64,000 nucleotides of DNA from Sphingomonas prati (GCF_014643515.1 NZ_BMJP01000006.1:1-64000); one strand, 5' to 3'; shown: positions 44,219 to 53,342, counted from the stretch's first letter. A program made the numbers and translations. Notes: generated from the sequence alone by a model not told the origin.

Positions 44219-46771
44219 ATGACCCGGCGTCCTCGACCGACCGCGCGTCCGGTCTCCGCCCGCCCTGTCACGCTGGCCATGCTCGCGCTCTGTCCGGCGA
44301 CGGCCGCGCCTGCCGCCCCGTCGCTGTTCCGGGTCAGTGCGCCCGCCGGCTTCGACACGCTGCTCGCGCCGCAGGAAACCGTGGTCGACGTCTATTCCGG
44401 CGGTCGCCCACTCGGCCAAGCGCGGGTCCGGTTCAGCTCCGGCCGGGTGACGTTCCTGGACGTTGACGCCCTCCTCGCGCTCGTCCCAGACCTGATCGAT
44501 CCGGCAACCGCACGCACCGCGCTGGCCCAGCCCGACCTCGACTCGCACGCCGGGCTGATCTGCCCTGCCGATGCCGACCCGACGACCTGCGGCACACTCA
44601 AGCCCGCCGACGCCGGCGTCATCTTCGACGCGGCGCGCTTCCGGATCGACCTCTTCTTCCACCCGCGCCTGCTCGCGGTCCACCGCGCCAGCGAGCGCCG
44701 CTACCTGCCCACCCCGGACGCACGGTTGTCGCTGATCGACCAGATCGGCGGCACGATCGCGGGCAGCGCCGGCTTCGTCGACTACACGATTCAGAACCGG
44801 GCGATCGTCGCGCTGGGCAATGCCCGCATCCGCAACGACCTGTCCTATTCTTCCTATTACGGCCTCGTCGCCGATACGCTCGCGGCCGAACTCGATACGC
44901 GCGACTATCGTTATTCCGCCGGCGTGCTCTGGGCGCCGGGCATCGATCTCACCGGACGCCGCAAGCTGCTCGGCGTCGGCGTGCAGAGCCAGATCGACAC
45001 CCGGCTTGATCGCACGCTCATCGCCGGCAGCCCGCTGGTCGTCTCGCTCGCGCTGCGGTCGCGGGTCGATATCCTGCGCGACGGCCGCCTGCTGACGTCG
45101 CGGACCTACGAGCCCGGAAACCAGTCGCTCGATACGACGAGCCTGCCCGACGGCGCCTACGAACTCGTGCTCCATATCGTCGAGGCGGGCGGCGCCACCC
45201 GCGACGAACGGCGTTTCTTCACGAAGAACGCCGCAATCGCCGCGATCGGCGACCCGATCGTCTTCGGCTATGCCGGCGTGCTGGCCAACGACCGCCGCGG
45301 CCGGCTGGTCGCGCCCTCTCGCACGTTGTTCTACGAAGCCGGCATCGCGCGCCGCTTCACGCCGCAACTGGCGCTCGATGCGACGCTGATGGGCACGAAC
45401 CGCACTGCGCTGCTCGAAATCGGCGGCTACTGGCTCGGCCCGGTGGCGCAACTGCGGACCGCGGGGCTCGTCTCGGTCCGCGGCCAGACCGGCGTGCTGG
45501 TACAGGCCGCCTCGTCCGGCACCGCGGGCCTGACCTATACGTTCGACCTGCGCCGCGTCTGGAGCCGCCGGGGGCGCGACCTGATCCCGATCATGGACGG
45601 CATCCTCGACCGGCCCGGCCTCGTCACGCCGGACCGCGCGCAATTCGCTGCGGGCGCCTTCACGCAATTCTACGGCACGATCAGCTACTCGCTGCCGCGT
45701 GGTCAGGCGGGCCTCAGCGGCTTCTACCGGCGCGATGCCCGCGCCGGCCGGTCCTACGGCATCGGGCCCAGTGCATCGGTCCCGCTGGTCCAGCGCGGCG
45801 GGTTCCAGCTGATGCTGCGCGCGGACGCCACGCTCACCAATCGCGGCCATTCCGCCTATGTCGGCATCAGCCTGCAACGCCTCCGCGGCGCCACGTCGCT
45901 CGCCGCGACGGGCGGCTTCCGCGCCAACCAGGGCGACGAAGCGAGCACCGCCGCGACCGCGGTCGGCGGCATCGCGGCGTCGTGGCAGAAGGACAATGTG
46001 CTCGGCGGCGACCTGTCCGCCTCCGGCGGTCTGGAACGCGAGGTCTACGGCACGCTCGCCCGCGCGCACGCCGATCTGCGGACCGGGCTCGGATCGCTGT
46101 TCGCCGACGTGGCGCAGCCGATCGGCGGCAACAACGGGTCGACCCAGTACAGCCTCAGCTTCCAGACGAGCGCCGCCGCGGTTGGCGGCAACCTCGTCAT
46201 GCAGGGCCGCGATCGCCACGACAGCGTCATCGTCGTGCAGGTGAGCGACAACGCCGATGACGCCGCGCACCCACCCGCCACTCCCGCCCCGTTCGAGGTG
46301 CTGGTCGACAACGCGGCGCGCGGTATCGTCCGGGCGGGCGGAACGCTGTCCGTCGCGGTCCCAGCCTACCGCCAATATGCGGTGCGGCTCCGCCCGGTCG
46401 GCGAGGAACTGACCCGGCTCGACGGCGGCACGCGGCAGGTCAGCGTCTATCCCGGCACCGTCGCCCGCGTCGCCTGGTCGGCCTCGCGCGTCACCGCCAT
46501 GTTCGGCCGGATCGTCTGGCCCGACGGATCGCCGGTCGCCGACGCGGCGATCACCACCATCGGCGCGATCGGCAGCACCGATGCGGCGGGCTATTTCCAG
46601 GTCGAAGCCGCATCGAATGCGGTTCTCGACGTCCGTTCGTCGGACGGGCGCCGCTGCCGCATTGCGGTCCGCGCCGGCCCGGCGAAGGAAGGCTATGCCG
46701 CACTCGGCAGCCTCACCTGCCGGCCGGTCGCGGCGGGGCTGCGTTTGGCCGATGTGAAACCAGATCAATGA
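44219..46771 (+). CDS. Outer-membrane usher, TcfC/CfaC-like
   Basis: An 850-residue usher, about the length of CfaC/TcfC proteins of the alternate chaperone-usher class. It begins with a signal peptide (VTLAMLALCPATAAPAAP), then an N-terminal domain (DVYSGGRPLGQARVRFSSGRVTFLDVDALLALVPD) with a Cys pair (ICPADADPTTC). It continues with the barrel-like middle and E-set-like RSRVDILRDGRLLTSRTYEPGNQSLDTTSLPDGAYEL. C-terminal beta domains (MFGRIVWPDGSPVADAAI) follow, of the carboxypeptidase-regulatory type. No similarity to FimD-class ushers was recognised. It sits between the pilins and the chaperone. Confidence 0.82.
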   Translation: MTRRPRPTARPVSARPVTLAMLALCPATAAPAAPSLFRVSAPAGFDTLLAPQETVVDVYSGGRPLGQARVRFSSGRVTFLDVDALLALVPDLIDPATARTALAQPDLDSHAGLICPADADPTTCGTLKPADAGVIFDAARFRIDLFFHPRLLAVHRASERRYLPTPDARLSLIDQIGGTIAGSAGFVDYTIQNRAIVALGNARIRNDLSYSSYYGLVADTLAAELDTRDYRYSAGVLWAPGIDLTGRRKLLGVGVQSQIDTRLDRTLIAGSPLVVSLALRSRVDILRDGRLLTSRTYEPGNQSLDTTSLPDGAYELVLHIVEAGGATRDERRFFTKNAAIAAIGDPIVFGYAGVLANDRRGRLVAPSRTLFYEAGIARRFTPQLALDATLMGTNRTALLEIGGYWLGPVAQLRTAGLVSVRGQTGVLVQAASSGTAGLTYTFDLRRVWSRRGRDLIPIMDGILDRPGLVTPDRAQFAAGAFTQFYGTISYSLPRGQAGLSGFYRRDARAGRSYGIGPSASVPLVQRGGFQLMLRADATLTNRGHSAYVGISLQRLRGATSLAATGGFRANQGDEASTAATAVGGIAASWQKDNVLGGDLSASGGLEREVYGTLARAHADLRTGLGSLFADVAQPIGGNNGSTQYSLSFQTSAAAVGGNLVMQGRDRHDSVIVVQVSDNADDAAHPPATPAPFEVLVDNAARGIVRAGGTLSVAVPAYRQYAVRLRPVGEELTRLDGGTRQVSVYPGTVARVAWSASRVTAMFGRIVWPDGSPVADAAITTIGAIGSTDAAGYFQVEAASNAVLDVRSSDGRRCRIAVRAGPAKEGYAALGSLTCRPVAAGLRLADVKPDQ

Positions 46772-46784
46772 TGGGGAAACGGGT

Positions 46785-47492
46785 ATGACGATCAACAACG
46801 GTTCGCGGCGGCTGCACCGCCTTCTCGTTCTGGCCGGCGCCGCAATCGGCCTCATGGCCGCCCCCGCCAGGGCGGAGCTGGTCCTGAGCCAGGTCGTGCT
46901 CGATCTTATGCCCGCCGGCCCGCCGCGTGCGGATGTCGAGGCGTTCAACAATGGCGAGGAACGCATGTACGTGGTCGCCGAACCCGCCAGCATCCTCGAC
47001 CCCGGCACACCGCAGGAGCGCCGCGTCGCCAGCAACGATCCCGCGGTCAGCGGGCTGCTCGTCACGCCGCAGAAGATGATCCTCGAACCTGGCGAGCGAA
47101 AGCTGATCCGCATCGCCGCCATCCTGCCACGCAGCCCGCGCGACCGGATCTACCGCGTGACGGTGAAGCCGGTCGTCGGCGAACTCGCGGTGTCCGGATC
47201 GGCGCTGAAGGTTCTGGTCGGCTACGACATGCTTGTCATCGTCCGCCCGGCGGTCCTAACCGACACCATCACCGCCCGCCGCGCCGGCACCACGATGACC
47301 CTCACCAACGCCGGCAGCACGAGCGTCGAGCTGTACCGCGGCCGCCAGTGCAACGCGGCCGGCGCCGACTGCCGCGACCTTCCGGCTAAGCGTCTCTACG
47401 CCGGCGCCGACTGGCAGCAACCGATCGATCCCGCCCGCCCCGCGGACTATTTGGTCAAGAGCGGCGCAACCGTAAAACCGATGCGCTTCTGA
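46785..47492 (+). CDS. Pilus assembly chaperone, periplasmic
   Basis: A 235-residue protein: signal peptide ending PARAELV, then a PapD-like N-terminal Ig domain (LDLMPAGPPRADVEAFNNGEERMYVVAEP, RVASNDPAVSGLLVTPQKMILEPGERKLIRI, SPRDRIYRVTVKPV) and a smaller C-terminal domain with a Cys pair (RQCNAAGADC). It lacks the FGL/FGS landmarks of classical chaperones and is similar in size and layout to CfaA. A 13-base spacing after the usher stop with GGGGAAACGGG makes it the last gene of the operon. It would deliver subunits to the usher. Confidence 0.85.
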   Translation: MTINNGSRRLHRLLVLAGAAIGLMAAPARAELVLSQVVLDLMPAGPPRADVEAFNNGEERMYVVAEPASILDPGTPQERRVASNDPAVSGLLVTPQKMILEPGERKLIRIAAILPRSPRDRIYRVTVKPVVGELAVSGSALKVLVGYDMLVIVRPAVLTDTITARRAGTTMTLTNAGSTSVELYRGRQCNAAGADCRDLPAKRLYAGADWQQPIDPARPADYLVKSGATVKPMRF

Positions 47493-47650
47493 CGGCCTTC
47501 CGGACAGGTCCCAACCAGACGAGCAACAATCAAAGCACGGTTAACCTCGTATAAGTCCCGCCCAAGTTCTTCCGGTACCATCCGCTTATTATGGCGACAG
47601 CCCCCGGGACCCGTCCCGGACGGCCGCACGACGCGGAACCGGAGCAGCAT

Positions 47651-48799
47651 ATGTTGGCAATGAACTACCGCGGGCCGTACCGCGTCCGCGTCGATGAGAA
47701 ACCGATGCCGACCATCCTGCATCCCGAGGACGCGATCGTCCGCGTCACGCGCGCCTGCATCTGCGGGTCGGACCTGCATCTCTACCACGGCCTGGTCCCC
47801 GACACGCGCGTCGGCATGACCTTCGGCCACGAATTCTGCGGCATCGTCGAACAAATCGGACCCGAGGTCCGCAACCTGAAGGTCGGCGATCACGTCCTGG
47901 TCCCGTTCAACATCGCATGCGGCAAGTGCCAGTTCTGCCAGCAGGGCCTGTTCGGCAACTGCCATGAATCCAATGCTCAGGCGACGGCGGTCGGCGGGAT
48001 ATTCGGCTATTCGCACACCGCCGGCGGCTATGACGGCGGCCAGGCGCAGTTCGTCCGCGTCCCCTATGCCGACGTCGGCCCGATGGTGATCCCCGACTGG
48101 ATGGACCCGGACGACGCCGTCCTGCTGACCGATGTCGTTCCGACCGGTTACCAGGCGGCCGAAATGGGCGGCATACAGCCCGGCGATACGGTCGTGGTGT
48201 TCGGCGCCGGCCCGGTCGGCCTGATGGCGGCGCGCTCCGCCTGGCTGTTCGGCGCCGGTCGCGTGATCGTGATCGACCATGTCGAATACCGGCTCGATTT
48301 CGCGCGGGACTACTGCCCGGCCGAGGTCTATAGTTTCCGCGAAATCGACGACATGGTCGTGTTCCTCAAGAAACAGACGGACTCGCTCGGCGCCGATGTC
48401 TGCATCGACGCGGTTGGCGGGGACGCAGCAGGCAGCGCACTGCAGACCCTGATCGGCACGAAGCTGAAACTTGAGGCCGGCAACGCGATCGCGCTTCACT
48501 GGGCGATCAACGCGGTGAAGAAGGGCGGCGTGGTGTCGATCGTCGGCGTCTACGGCCCGACCGGCAACATCATTCCGATCGGCAATGTCGTGAACAAGGG
48601 CATCACGATCCGCGCCAACCAGGCGTCCGTCAAACGCCTCCTGCCGCGGCTGATCGACCATATCGAGGCGGGGCATCTGAACCCCAAGGCGATGATCACC
48701 CACCGCGTCCCGCTCGCCGACATTGCCGACGCCTATCACCTGTTCTCGGCGAAACTCGACGGCTGCATCAAACCCGTGGTCCTGCCCCATGGCGCATGA
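47651..48799 (+). CDS. Zinc-dependent alcohol dehydrogenase
   Basis: A 382-residue medium-chain zinc dehydrogenase resembling formaldehyde/threonine dehydrogenase-type proteins. Catalytic zinc ligands: CGSDLH (Cys near 37) and GHEFCG. Structural zinc Cys residues are CGKCQFCQQGLFGNC. Rossmann motif VVVFGAGPVGLMAARSAW near 170-190. A long segment near the C-terminus (MDPDDAVLLTDVVPTGY) is shared with glutathione-independent formaldehyde dehydrogenases; the substrate is not certain. Start chosen at 47651 with GGAG seven bases before. Overlaps or directly precedes the next small gene. Confidence 0.88.
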   Translation: MLAMNYRGPYRVRVDEKPMPTILHPEDAIVRVTRACICGSDLHLYHGLVPDTRVGMTFGHEFCGIVEQIGPEVRNLKVGDHVLVPFNIACGKCQFCQQGLFGNCHESNAQATAVGGIFGYSHTAGGYDGGQAQFVRVPYADVGPMVIPDWMDPDDAVLLTDVVPTGYQAAEMGGIQPGDTVVVFGAGPVGLMAARSAWLFGAGRVIVIDHVEYRLDFARDYCPAEVYSFREIDDMVVFLKKQTDSLGADVCIDAVGGDAAGSALQTLIGTKLKLEAGNAIALHWAINAVKKGGVVSIVGVYGPTGNIIPIGNVVNKGITIRANQASVKRLLPRLIDHIEAGHLNPKAMITHRVPLADIADAYHLFSAKLDGCIKPVVLPHGA

Positions 48800-48812
48800 A
48801 GGAGAACCGGTC

Positions 48813-49304
48813 GTGACCAACGCATTGGTGGATCTTGCCACCGTTCCCGGCTGGGGGGTCGATGCGGACGTCCGCAACAACCCGACCTGGCCGATCCGGC
48901 ACCGCGAAGATCTGCGCACGCTCGGCCTCGATTGGGACCGCCCGGCACAGCAGTCGCCCGATGTCGAGATCCTGCAATCGATCGAACATGACCGCCTCCC
49001 CGCGGTGGTCGGCACGTCGACGCCGCCCAGCGGGCTCAGCGGCATGATTCGCCGCTACGCGTTCCGGCGCAGCGAGTCCGACTGGTGGCACTGGCTGCTG
49101 CTGATGGGCGCGGACCGCATCAACGTGGTCGAAGGCGTAGTCGAGGATCTCGGCCACGGCAGGATCCCGAACATCCCCGCCGAAATGGGCGCGCGTGCGG
49201 AATGGGCGCACAACAAGAGGGGGCTCGCCACCAAGGCCGCGGTCATCGCCGGGGCCACGCTCGCGATCCTCGCCGTCCTGCGCTTCAGGCGAAACGACCG
49301 CTGA
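48813..49304 (+). CDS. Small membrane-anchored protein of unknown function
   Basis: A 163-residue protein starting at GTG 48813, eight bases after AAGGAG. An upstream ATG at 48789 would overlap the ADH stop and is also possible. The body is hydrophilic with Trp/Arg/Asp-rich patches (NPTWPIRHREDLRTLGLDW, SESDWWHWLLLMGADR). A single C-terminal hydrophobic segment (AAVIAGATLAILAVLRFRR) would make it a tail-anchored inner-membrane protein. No recognised domain. It is probably co-transcribed with the alcohol dehydrogenase. Confidence 0.72.
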   Translation: MTNALVDLATVPGWGVDADVRNNPTWPIRHREDLRTLGLDWDRPAQQSPDVEILQSIEHDRLPAVVGTSTPPSGLSGMIRRYAFRRSESDWWHWLLLMGADRINVVEGVVEDLGHGRIPNIPAEMGARAEWAHNKRGLATKAAVIAGATLAILAVLRFRRNDR

Positions 49305-49373
49305 GACCCGCCATCGGGAACGAGCCCGGCGGTCGAACCCCGTGTCGGTTCGCACGCGAAAGCCACGCCGGCG

Positions 49374-50252
49374 CTAAGTGTTCCGGACGAGCTTTGCCAG
49401 CGCGATGAAGGCAAAGACCAGCAGCCCGAAGATATTGATCGTCATCATGGCTTCCGCCAGCTGCGACAGGCTCCACGATACGCCCGCCTGGTCCGTCACG
49501 AACGCGGCGCTGCCCGCCACGCCGATGAAGGAGCTGACGGAACTGAGACCGAGCGACAGGTAGATCAGGACCGGCGGCAGCAGCGCGCCGGCCGCGGCGC
49601 TCCGCACCCCCGAACTCCGCGCCAGGATCAGCGCGAAGACCTGGAAAAACGAATAGGTGACCAGCCACCAGCCGAGATAGTTGGTGTAGGGGACACCGAA
49701 CAACCCGCCACCATCGCGCCAGACCCACGTATGAGCGACGGTGGACGCGACCGAATCGCTGCCGACGTCGAACGCCGTCATGACCGCCGCCGCCAGCACC
49801 GGCAGCAGGACGACGTCGATCCGCCCGCCGCGCGTGCTTAGGCTCAGTCCCTCGTCCGCGCGATCGAGGATCGTCGATGCGACCAGCCAGCTGACATAGC
49901 CCAGCCCGAAATAGATCAGGCCGATCGCGATCGGCACGTAGAAGAGTTTCGGCGACCCGGTGTAGTGATAATGACCGAACGGAAACCCGGTCATGATGCT
50001 CAAATTCTCGAAGAAATTGCTGAGCACGAACGTCACGACGAAGAACATCATAAACCGTTTCCAGCCGTAACGCCGGACGCCGTGGATCGCCGCGAACGGG
50101 ATGGTCAGCAGCAACGCCACCACCGTTCCGCCATTGCCGCCGTTCAAGGGCAGCAGCACCGCGGCCGCGACGGCGGCGATCGCAAAGCCCCATTGTGCCT
50201 GATCGAGGATTCTCCCGATCGGCGTCGATGCCGGCTGTTTGACATCAGTCAT
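49374..50252 (-). CDS. DUF422/carotenoid biosynthesis-type membrane protein
   Basis: A 292-residue polytopic protein with about eight hydrophobic segments. The segment VLSNFFENLSIMTGFPFGHYHYTGSPKLFYVPIAIGLIYF fits the COG2324/DUF422 family, which includes bacterioruberin hydratase CruF. Charged Asp residues in SWLVASTILDRADEG and the TAFDVGSDSVASTVAHTWVW region line up with that family. Activity on carotenoid is inferred; no phytoene genes are near. The ATG at 50252 overlaps the TetR gene by 8 bases on the same strand, so it is the TetR unit's second gene. Confidence 0.75.
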   Translation of the reverse strand: MTDVKQPASTPIGRILDQAQWGFAIAAVAAAVLLPLNGGNGGTVVALLLTIPFAAIHGVRRYGWKRFMMFFVVTFVLSNFFENLSIMTGFPFGHYHYTGSPKLFYVPIAIGLIYFGLGYVSWLVASTILDRADEGLSLSTRGGRIDVVLLPVLAAAVMTAFDVGSDSVASTVAHTWVWRDGGGLFGVPYTNYLGWWLVTYSFFQVFALILARSSGVRSAAAGALLPPVLIYLSLGLSSVSSFIGVAGSAAFVTDQAGVSWSLSQLAEAMMTINIFGLLVFAFIALAKLVRNT

Positions 50253-50886
50253 GATCGTTCCACCTAGACGCTGTGGAGATCGGCTCCGGCGATGCACGAA
50301 GCGCGGGCATGAGAATGGCATCGACGAGGCTCACCAGGGTCGCCTCGTCCTGCGGCCGCAGCATCAGCGCCGCGTTCACGATGACCGCGGGCGCCACCTG
50401 ACCGATCAGCTCGTAGGCGGCGGGCAATGACCCGATCTCTCCGCGATCGCGGGCGCGGTCCAGCACCATTCGCCACGCAGGCACGGCGACCGACTGCAGA
50501 TGCGCGCCGAGGCTTTCCGTCGGGATGGGGTCCTGCCGCGATGCCAGGAACAGCGCCGCGATGATGCGCAGCCGTTCCGGGGTCAGCGCCTGCGCCACCG
50601 ACCGCGTCCACATCAGCAGCTCCGCCCGCAGGCTTCCCAGGTCCGGCACGTCGAACCCGATGAGCGACAGCTCCTCGCGAAGCGCGGCCGTCACCAGCTC
50701 CGTCTTGCCGGGAAAGCGCCGATAGATTGCCGGCGGCGTGGACCCCGCCCGACGTGCCACTTCCGCGACGGACAGCGCGTCGAACCCGACCTCGGCCAGA
50801 ACCTCGACCGCCGCCGCCATGATGCTCCGGTGCAACCGCTCGCTCTGCGGACGGCCACGCGAGGGCGCTTCGTTTTTCGTCTCCAT
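50245..50886 (-). CDS. TetR-family transcriptional regulator
   Basis: A 213-residue TetR-type repressor. The N-terminal HTH is RLHRSIMAAAVEVLAEVGFDALSVAEVARRAGSTPPAIYRRFPGKTELV, residues about 18-65, followed by a helical ligand domain. Its start codon is directly next to a palindrome at 50895-50910, the expected operator. The last 8 bases overlap the start of the carotenoid-type membrane gene, so regulator and membrane protein are expressed together. The ligand is unknown. Confidence 0.87.
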   Translation of the reverse strand: METKNEAPSRGRPQSERLHRSIMAAAVEVLAEVGFDALSVAEVARRAGSTPPAIYRRFPGKTELVTAALREELSLIGFDVPDLGSLRAELLMWTRSVAQALTPERLRIIAALFLASRQDPIPTESLGAHLQSVAVPAWRMVLDRARDRGEIGSLPAAYELIGQVAPAVIVNAALMLRPQDEATLVSLVDAILMPALRASPEPISTASRWNDHD

Positions 50887-50894
50887 CCTTTTAG

Positions 50895-50910
50895 GATACG
50901 ATGTCGTATC
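50895..50910. promoter_or_regulatory. TetR operator candidate
   Basis: GATACGA and TCGTATC flank a two-base centre, a perfect 7-bp palindrome 8 bases from the ATG of the TetR gene on the other strand. Length and symmetry are typical of TetR-family operators. Autoregulation is a reasonable inference. Confidence 0.72.
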
Positions 50911-51225
50911 GTAATGTCAAACTGGGCGGCTTAACGGAAGTTGCATCGTTCCACGCTTGTCCGCCCTGCCCGTCAGACGTGGCGCCTGTCGCAGACAGCG
51001 AAAACGATCCGAACGGCATCTCCGCTGACCACAAAGTTGATGAGAGTTTTCTGATATCTCGGACGGACCTGTCACAAACATGTCTTGCATCCACTATGGT
51101 GACCACCAGTACCAAACTGGATCAATCACCCTGGAATAGCGCATCGAGTCCGCTAGACGACCCGGTCTAAACTTGCGAACCTGATCCCGACGTAACATTC
51201 GACGTCTTCAGGGGGCTCGCGCTAC
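50911..51225. other. 315-base gap before the Hint-domain gene
   Basis: Between the operator and the Hint-domain gene. It should carry the promoter of that gene, but no clear -35/-10 or regulator site was identified. Short open frames show no family features. Confidence 0.45.
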
Positions 51226-52577
51226 ATGACCAGGATCGTTACCAACTTCTCGGCACTGAACGGGGTCACGCCCGCACCAAATTCCTATTATTCCGTCACC
51301 GGCTTTTCGAACCGGAGCATCGGAATCACCACGATCAACGGTTCCACGACCGCGAGCTATTCGGCCACCGCAACCGGCTTTAGCGCCACGTCGCAATTCT
51401 CCGGCCAGATCCTGACCAGCCAGAACAACGGCCTGATCATCATCAACAACCAGCAATATCAGGTCTTCGGTGCCAGCGCCGACGGTCGCACGCTGTTCTT
51501 CGGTCCGGACTCCGGCAACCAGAACCCGGCGTACGCTCTCTCCTCGACGCAGGCCCCGCCGCCGGCCAATACGGCCTACACCAGCGTTGCGCCCTACACC
51601 TCGCCAGCTTGTTTCGCGGCGGGCACGATGATCCTGACCACCGACGGCGAACGCGCGGTCGAGGATCTGGTCGTCGGCGACCTGATCGTGACCGCCGGCG
51701 GGCAACATCGGCCAATCATCTGGCTCGGGTCGCGCGTCATCCGCCCGGCATCCTGGGGCCAGCGCGACATCGTCGATCCGGTTCGCATCGGCCGCGGCGC
51801 GCTCGGTGCCGACCTGCGTCCCGCGACCTGTTCGTGTCGCCCGGCCACCGGCTCTACCTGCACGGCCACCTGTTCTGCGCGATCGATCTCGTCAACGGCG
51901 CGACGATCGCCCAGCAGCCGGTCGACGAGGTCGCCTACTACCATGTCGAGGTCGAAAGCCACGATGCGCTGATCGCCAACGGCCTGCCTGCCGAGACGTT
52001 TCTCGACGTCGGCAACCGGCTCGGGTTCGATCACGGTCTGGTCACCCCGCTCCGCCCGCAACTCGACGCCGCCGGGAACGAAATCGCGTTCGCCCCGACC
52101 GACCGCTCAGGCGCCCTGCTCCGCCGCGTCCGGACCGAGGCTTTGGCGATCGCGACGGCAATGGGCTGGACCCGCGGCCACGATCCCCGCATCACGCTCA
52201 CCACGGACGGTCAGGTGGCCCAGGCGCAGACCATCGACGGCCGGCTCCACTTCCACCTCGCCGAATCGTCTTCGGTCGTGACGATCCGCTCCGCGGCGGC
52301 CGTGCGCGGCGGTATCTATCCGGCGGTCACCGACACGCGCCGGCTTGGGTTCCAGATTTTCGACCTCACCGTCGATGGCGAGCAAGTCGACCTGACGTCC
52401 GAAATCTTCGCCGCCGGCACCCACGGCGTGGAAAGCGACGGCGCAACCGCGTGGCGCTGGACGGACGGCGCCGCCGAACTGCGCTTCGCCCGTCCCGTCC
52501 AACACATCGCCATCACGCCGGGCGAACTGCCGACGGTTCTGGTCCCGGCCCGGGCCGATCGCGCCGTCGCGGCCTGA
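51226..52577 (+). pseudogene. Hint-domain (hedgehog/intein-like) secreted protein gene with frameshift
   Basis: Two adjoining frames together read as one Hint-domain protein. The first (from ATG 51226) gives a repetitive beta-rich N-terminus (about 125 residues) and the start of the Hint_2 domain: ACFAAGTMILTTDGERAVEDLVVGDLI, then DIVDPVRIGRGALG. The family-expected continuation RDLFVSPGHRLYLHGHLFC, AIDLVNGATI and AYYHVEVESHDALIANGLPAETFLD is in the -1 frame, from about 51822 to the stop at 52577. One base is missing between 51814 and 51822. Either a real inactivation or a sequencing error; no classical -1 slippery site is obvious. The family's function in bacteria is poorly known; autocleavage is a possible activity. 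Confidence 0.75.
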
Positions 52578-52819
52578 CGGCACTCGATCGGTCTGAGGAC
52601 CGAGCGCGGCGACATGGTCCGGCTCCCGGCGGGTCCATCTTGCTACGTCGATCCCGGTCCGCACATCCCTGGGCGGCGCGTACAAGATGCCGTGCTGCTC
52701 GGGGGGGGCCGCGGTTTGGGATGGCAACCGCTTCACTTGCAGCGGAGCCATTCCAAACCGCGCCCTCCCGCCAGAGGTCGGCTGACATGGTGCAGTCCGC
52801 CCAGTCCGGCGTGCGGCCA

Positions 52820-53233
52820 CTACCCGCGAAACGCCTCCATCGCGCGCAGCGTCTCGGCGCTCAGATGATGCTCCAGCCCCTCCGCGTCCAGTTCCGCCAC
52901 CGCGGGCGACACGCCCAGCCGCAGCAGGAACCCGATCACGATATCGTGCCGCCGCCGCGATGCGTCGGCCATCGCGACACCCGCCGCGGTCAGGCTCAGC
53001 GACCGGTACGGACGATCCTCGACCAGCCCGTCGCGTTTCAGCCGGGCCAGCGTGTTGGCCACCGTGGCGGTCGTCACGCCGAACCGCTCGGCCAGGTCCG
53101 TCACGCGCGCTTCGCCTTGCTCGGCGACCAGGTCGGCGATCAGCTCGACATAATCCTGCTGCACCTCGCTGCGGTGCGCCTCCCGCACCTTGATGAACCG
53201 GCGCGCCTGCTCGCCGGGGTCCGGTAACGCCAT
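52820..53233 (-). CDS. mntR: Manganese-responsive DtxR-family regulator MntR
   Basis: A 137-residue DtxR/MntR-type metalloregulator. It has the N-terminal winged HTH (DYVELIADLVAEQGEARVTDLAERFGVTTATVANTLARLKRDGLV) and a short dimerisation/metal-binding part (RRRHDIVIGFLLRLGVSP, AELDAEGLEHHLS) with the metal-ligand His/Glu/Asp set of MntR. No C-terminal SH3 domain is present, as in MntR rather than DtxR. It is divergent from mntH and would repress mntH when Mn2+ is sufficient. The palindrome at 53282 lies between the two genes. Confidence 0.9.
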   Translation of the reverse strand: MALPDPGEQARRFIKVREAHRSEVQQDYVELIADLVAEQGEARVTDLAERFGVTTATVANTLARLKRDGLVEDRPYRSLSLTAAGVAMADASRRRHDIVIGFLLRLGVSPAVAELDAEGLEHHLSAETLRAMEAFRG

Positions 53234-53281
53234 CGCTCGTCCTCCGCGCTTTATCTGCCACAGGGCCGTGACAAAGCAAAG

Positions 53282-53295
53282 TTAGCCTTGGCTAA
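53282..53295. promoter_or_regulatory. Putative MntR operator
   Basis: TTAGCC/GGCTAA arms around a 2-base centre, in the 109-base gap between mntR (start 53233) and mntH (start 53343). The sequence resembles half-sites of DtxR-family operators, and its location between regulator and target strongly suggests MntR control of mntH. Confidence 0.72.
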
Positions 53296-53342
53296 ATCCT
53301 GTCGATTGCCTACATCGCAATGAAACAGGGGAGACATCGTCG

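Noticed and set aside
43772-47122. Very long open frame on the reverse strand (over 1,100 codons) across the usher and chaperone genes
   Set aside because: It is antisense to clear usher, pilin and chaperone genes; high GC makes such antisense frames common. It is Arg/Gly/Ala-rich and shows no domain.
51814-51822. Programmed -1 frameshift as an explanation for the split Hint gene
   Set aside because: No X-XXY-YYZ slippery heptamer is evident at the junction and no obvious downstream structure was seen, so a one-base deletion or sequence error is simpler.
52107-53279. Reverse-strand frame spanning mntR and the end of the Hint gene
   Set aside because: It overlaps mntR in another frame and the Hint reading; neither product similarity nor a ribosome binding site was found.
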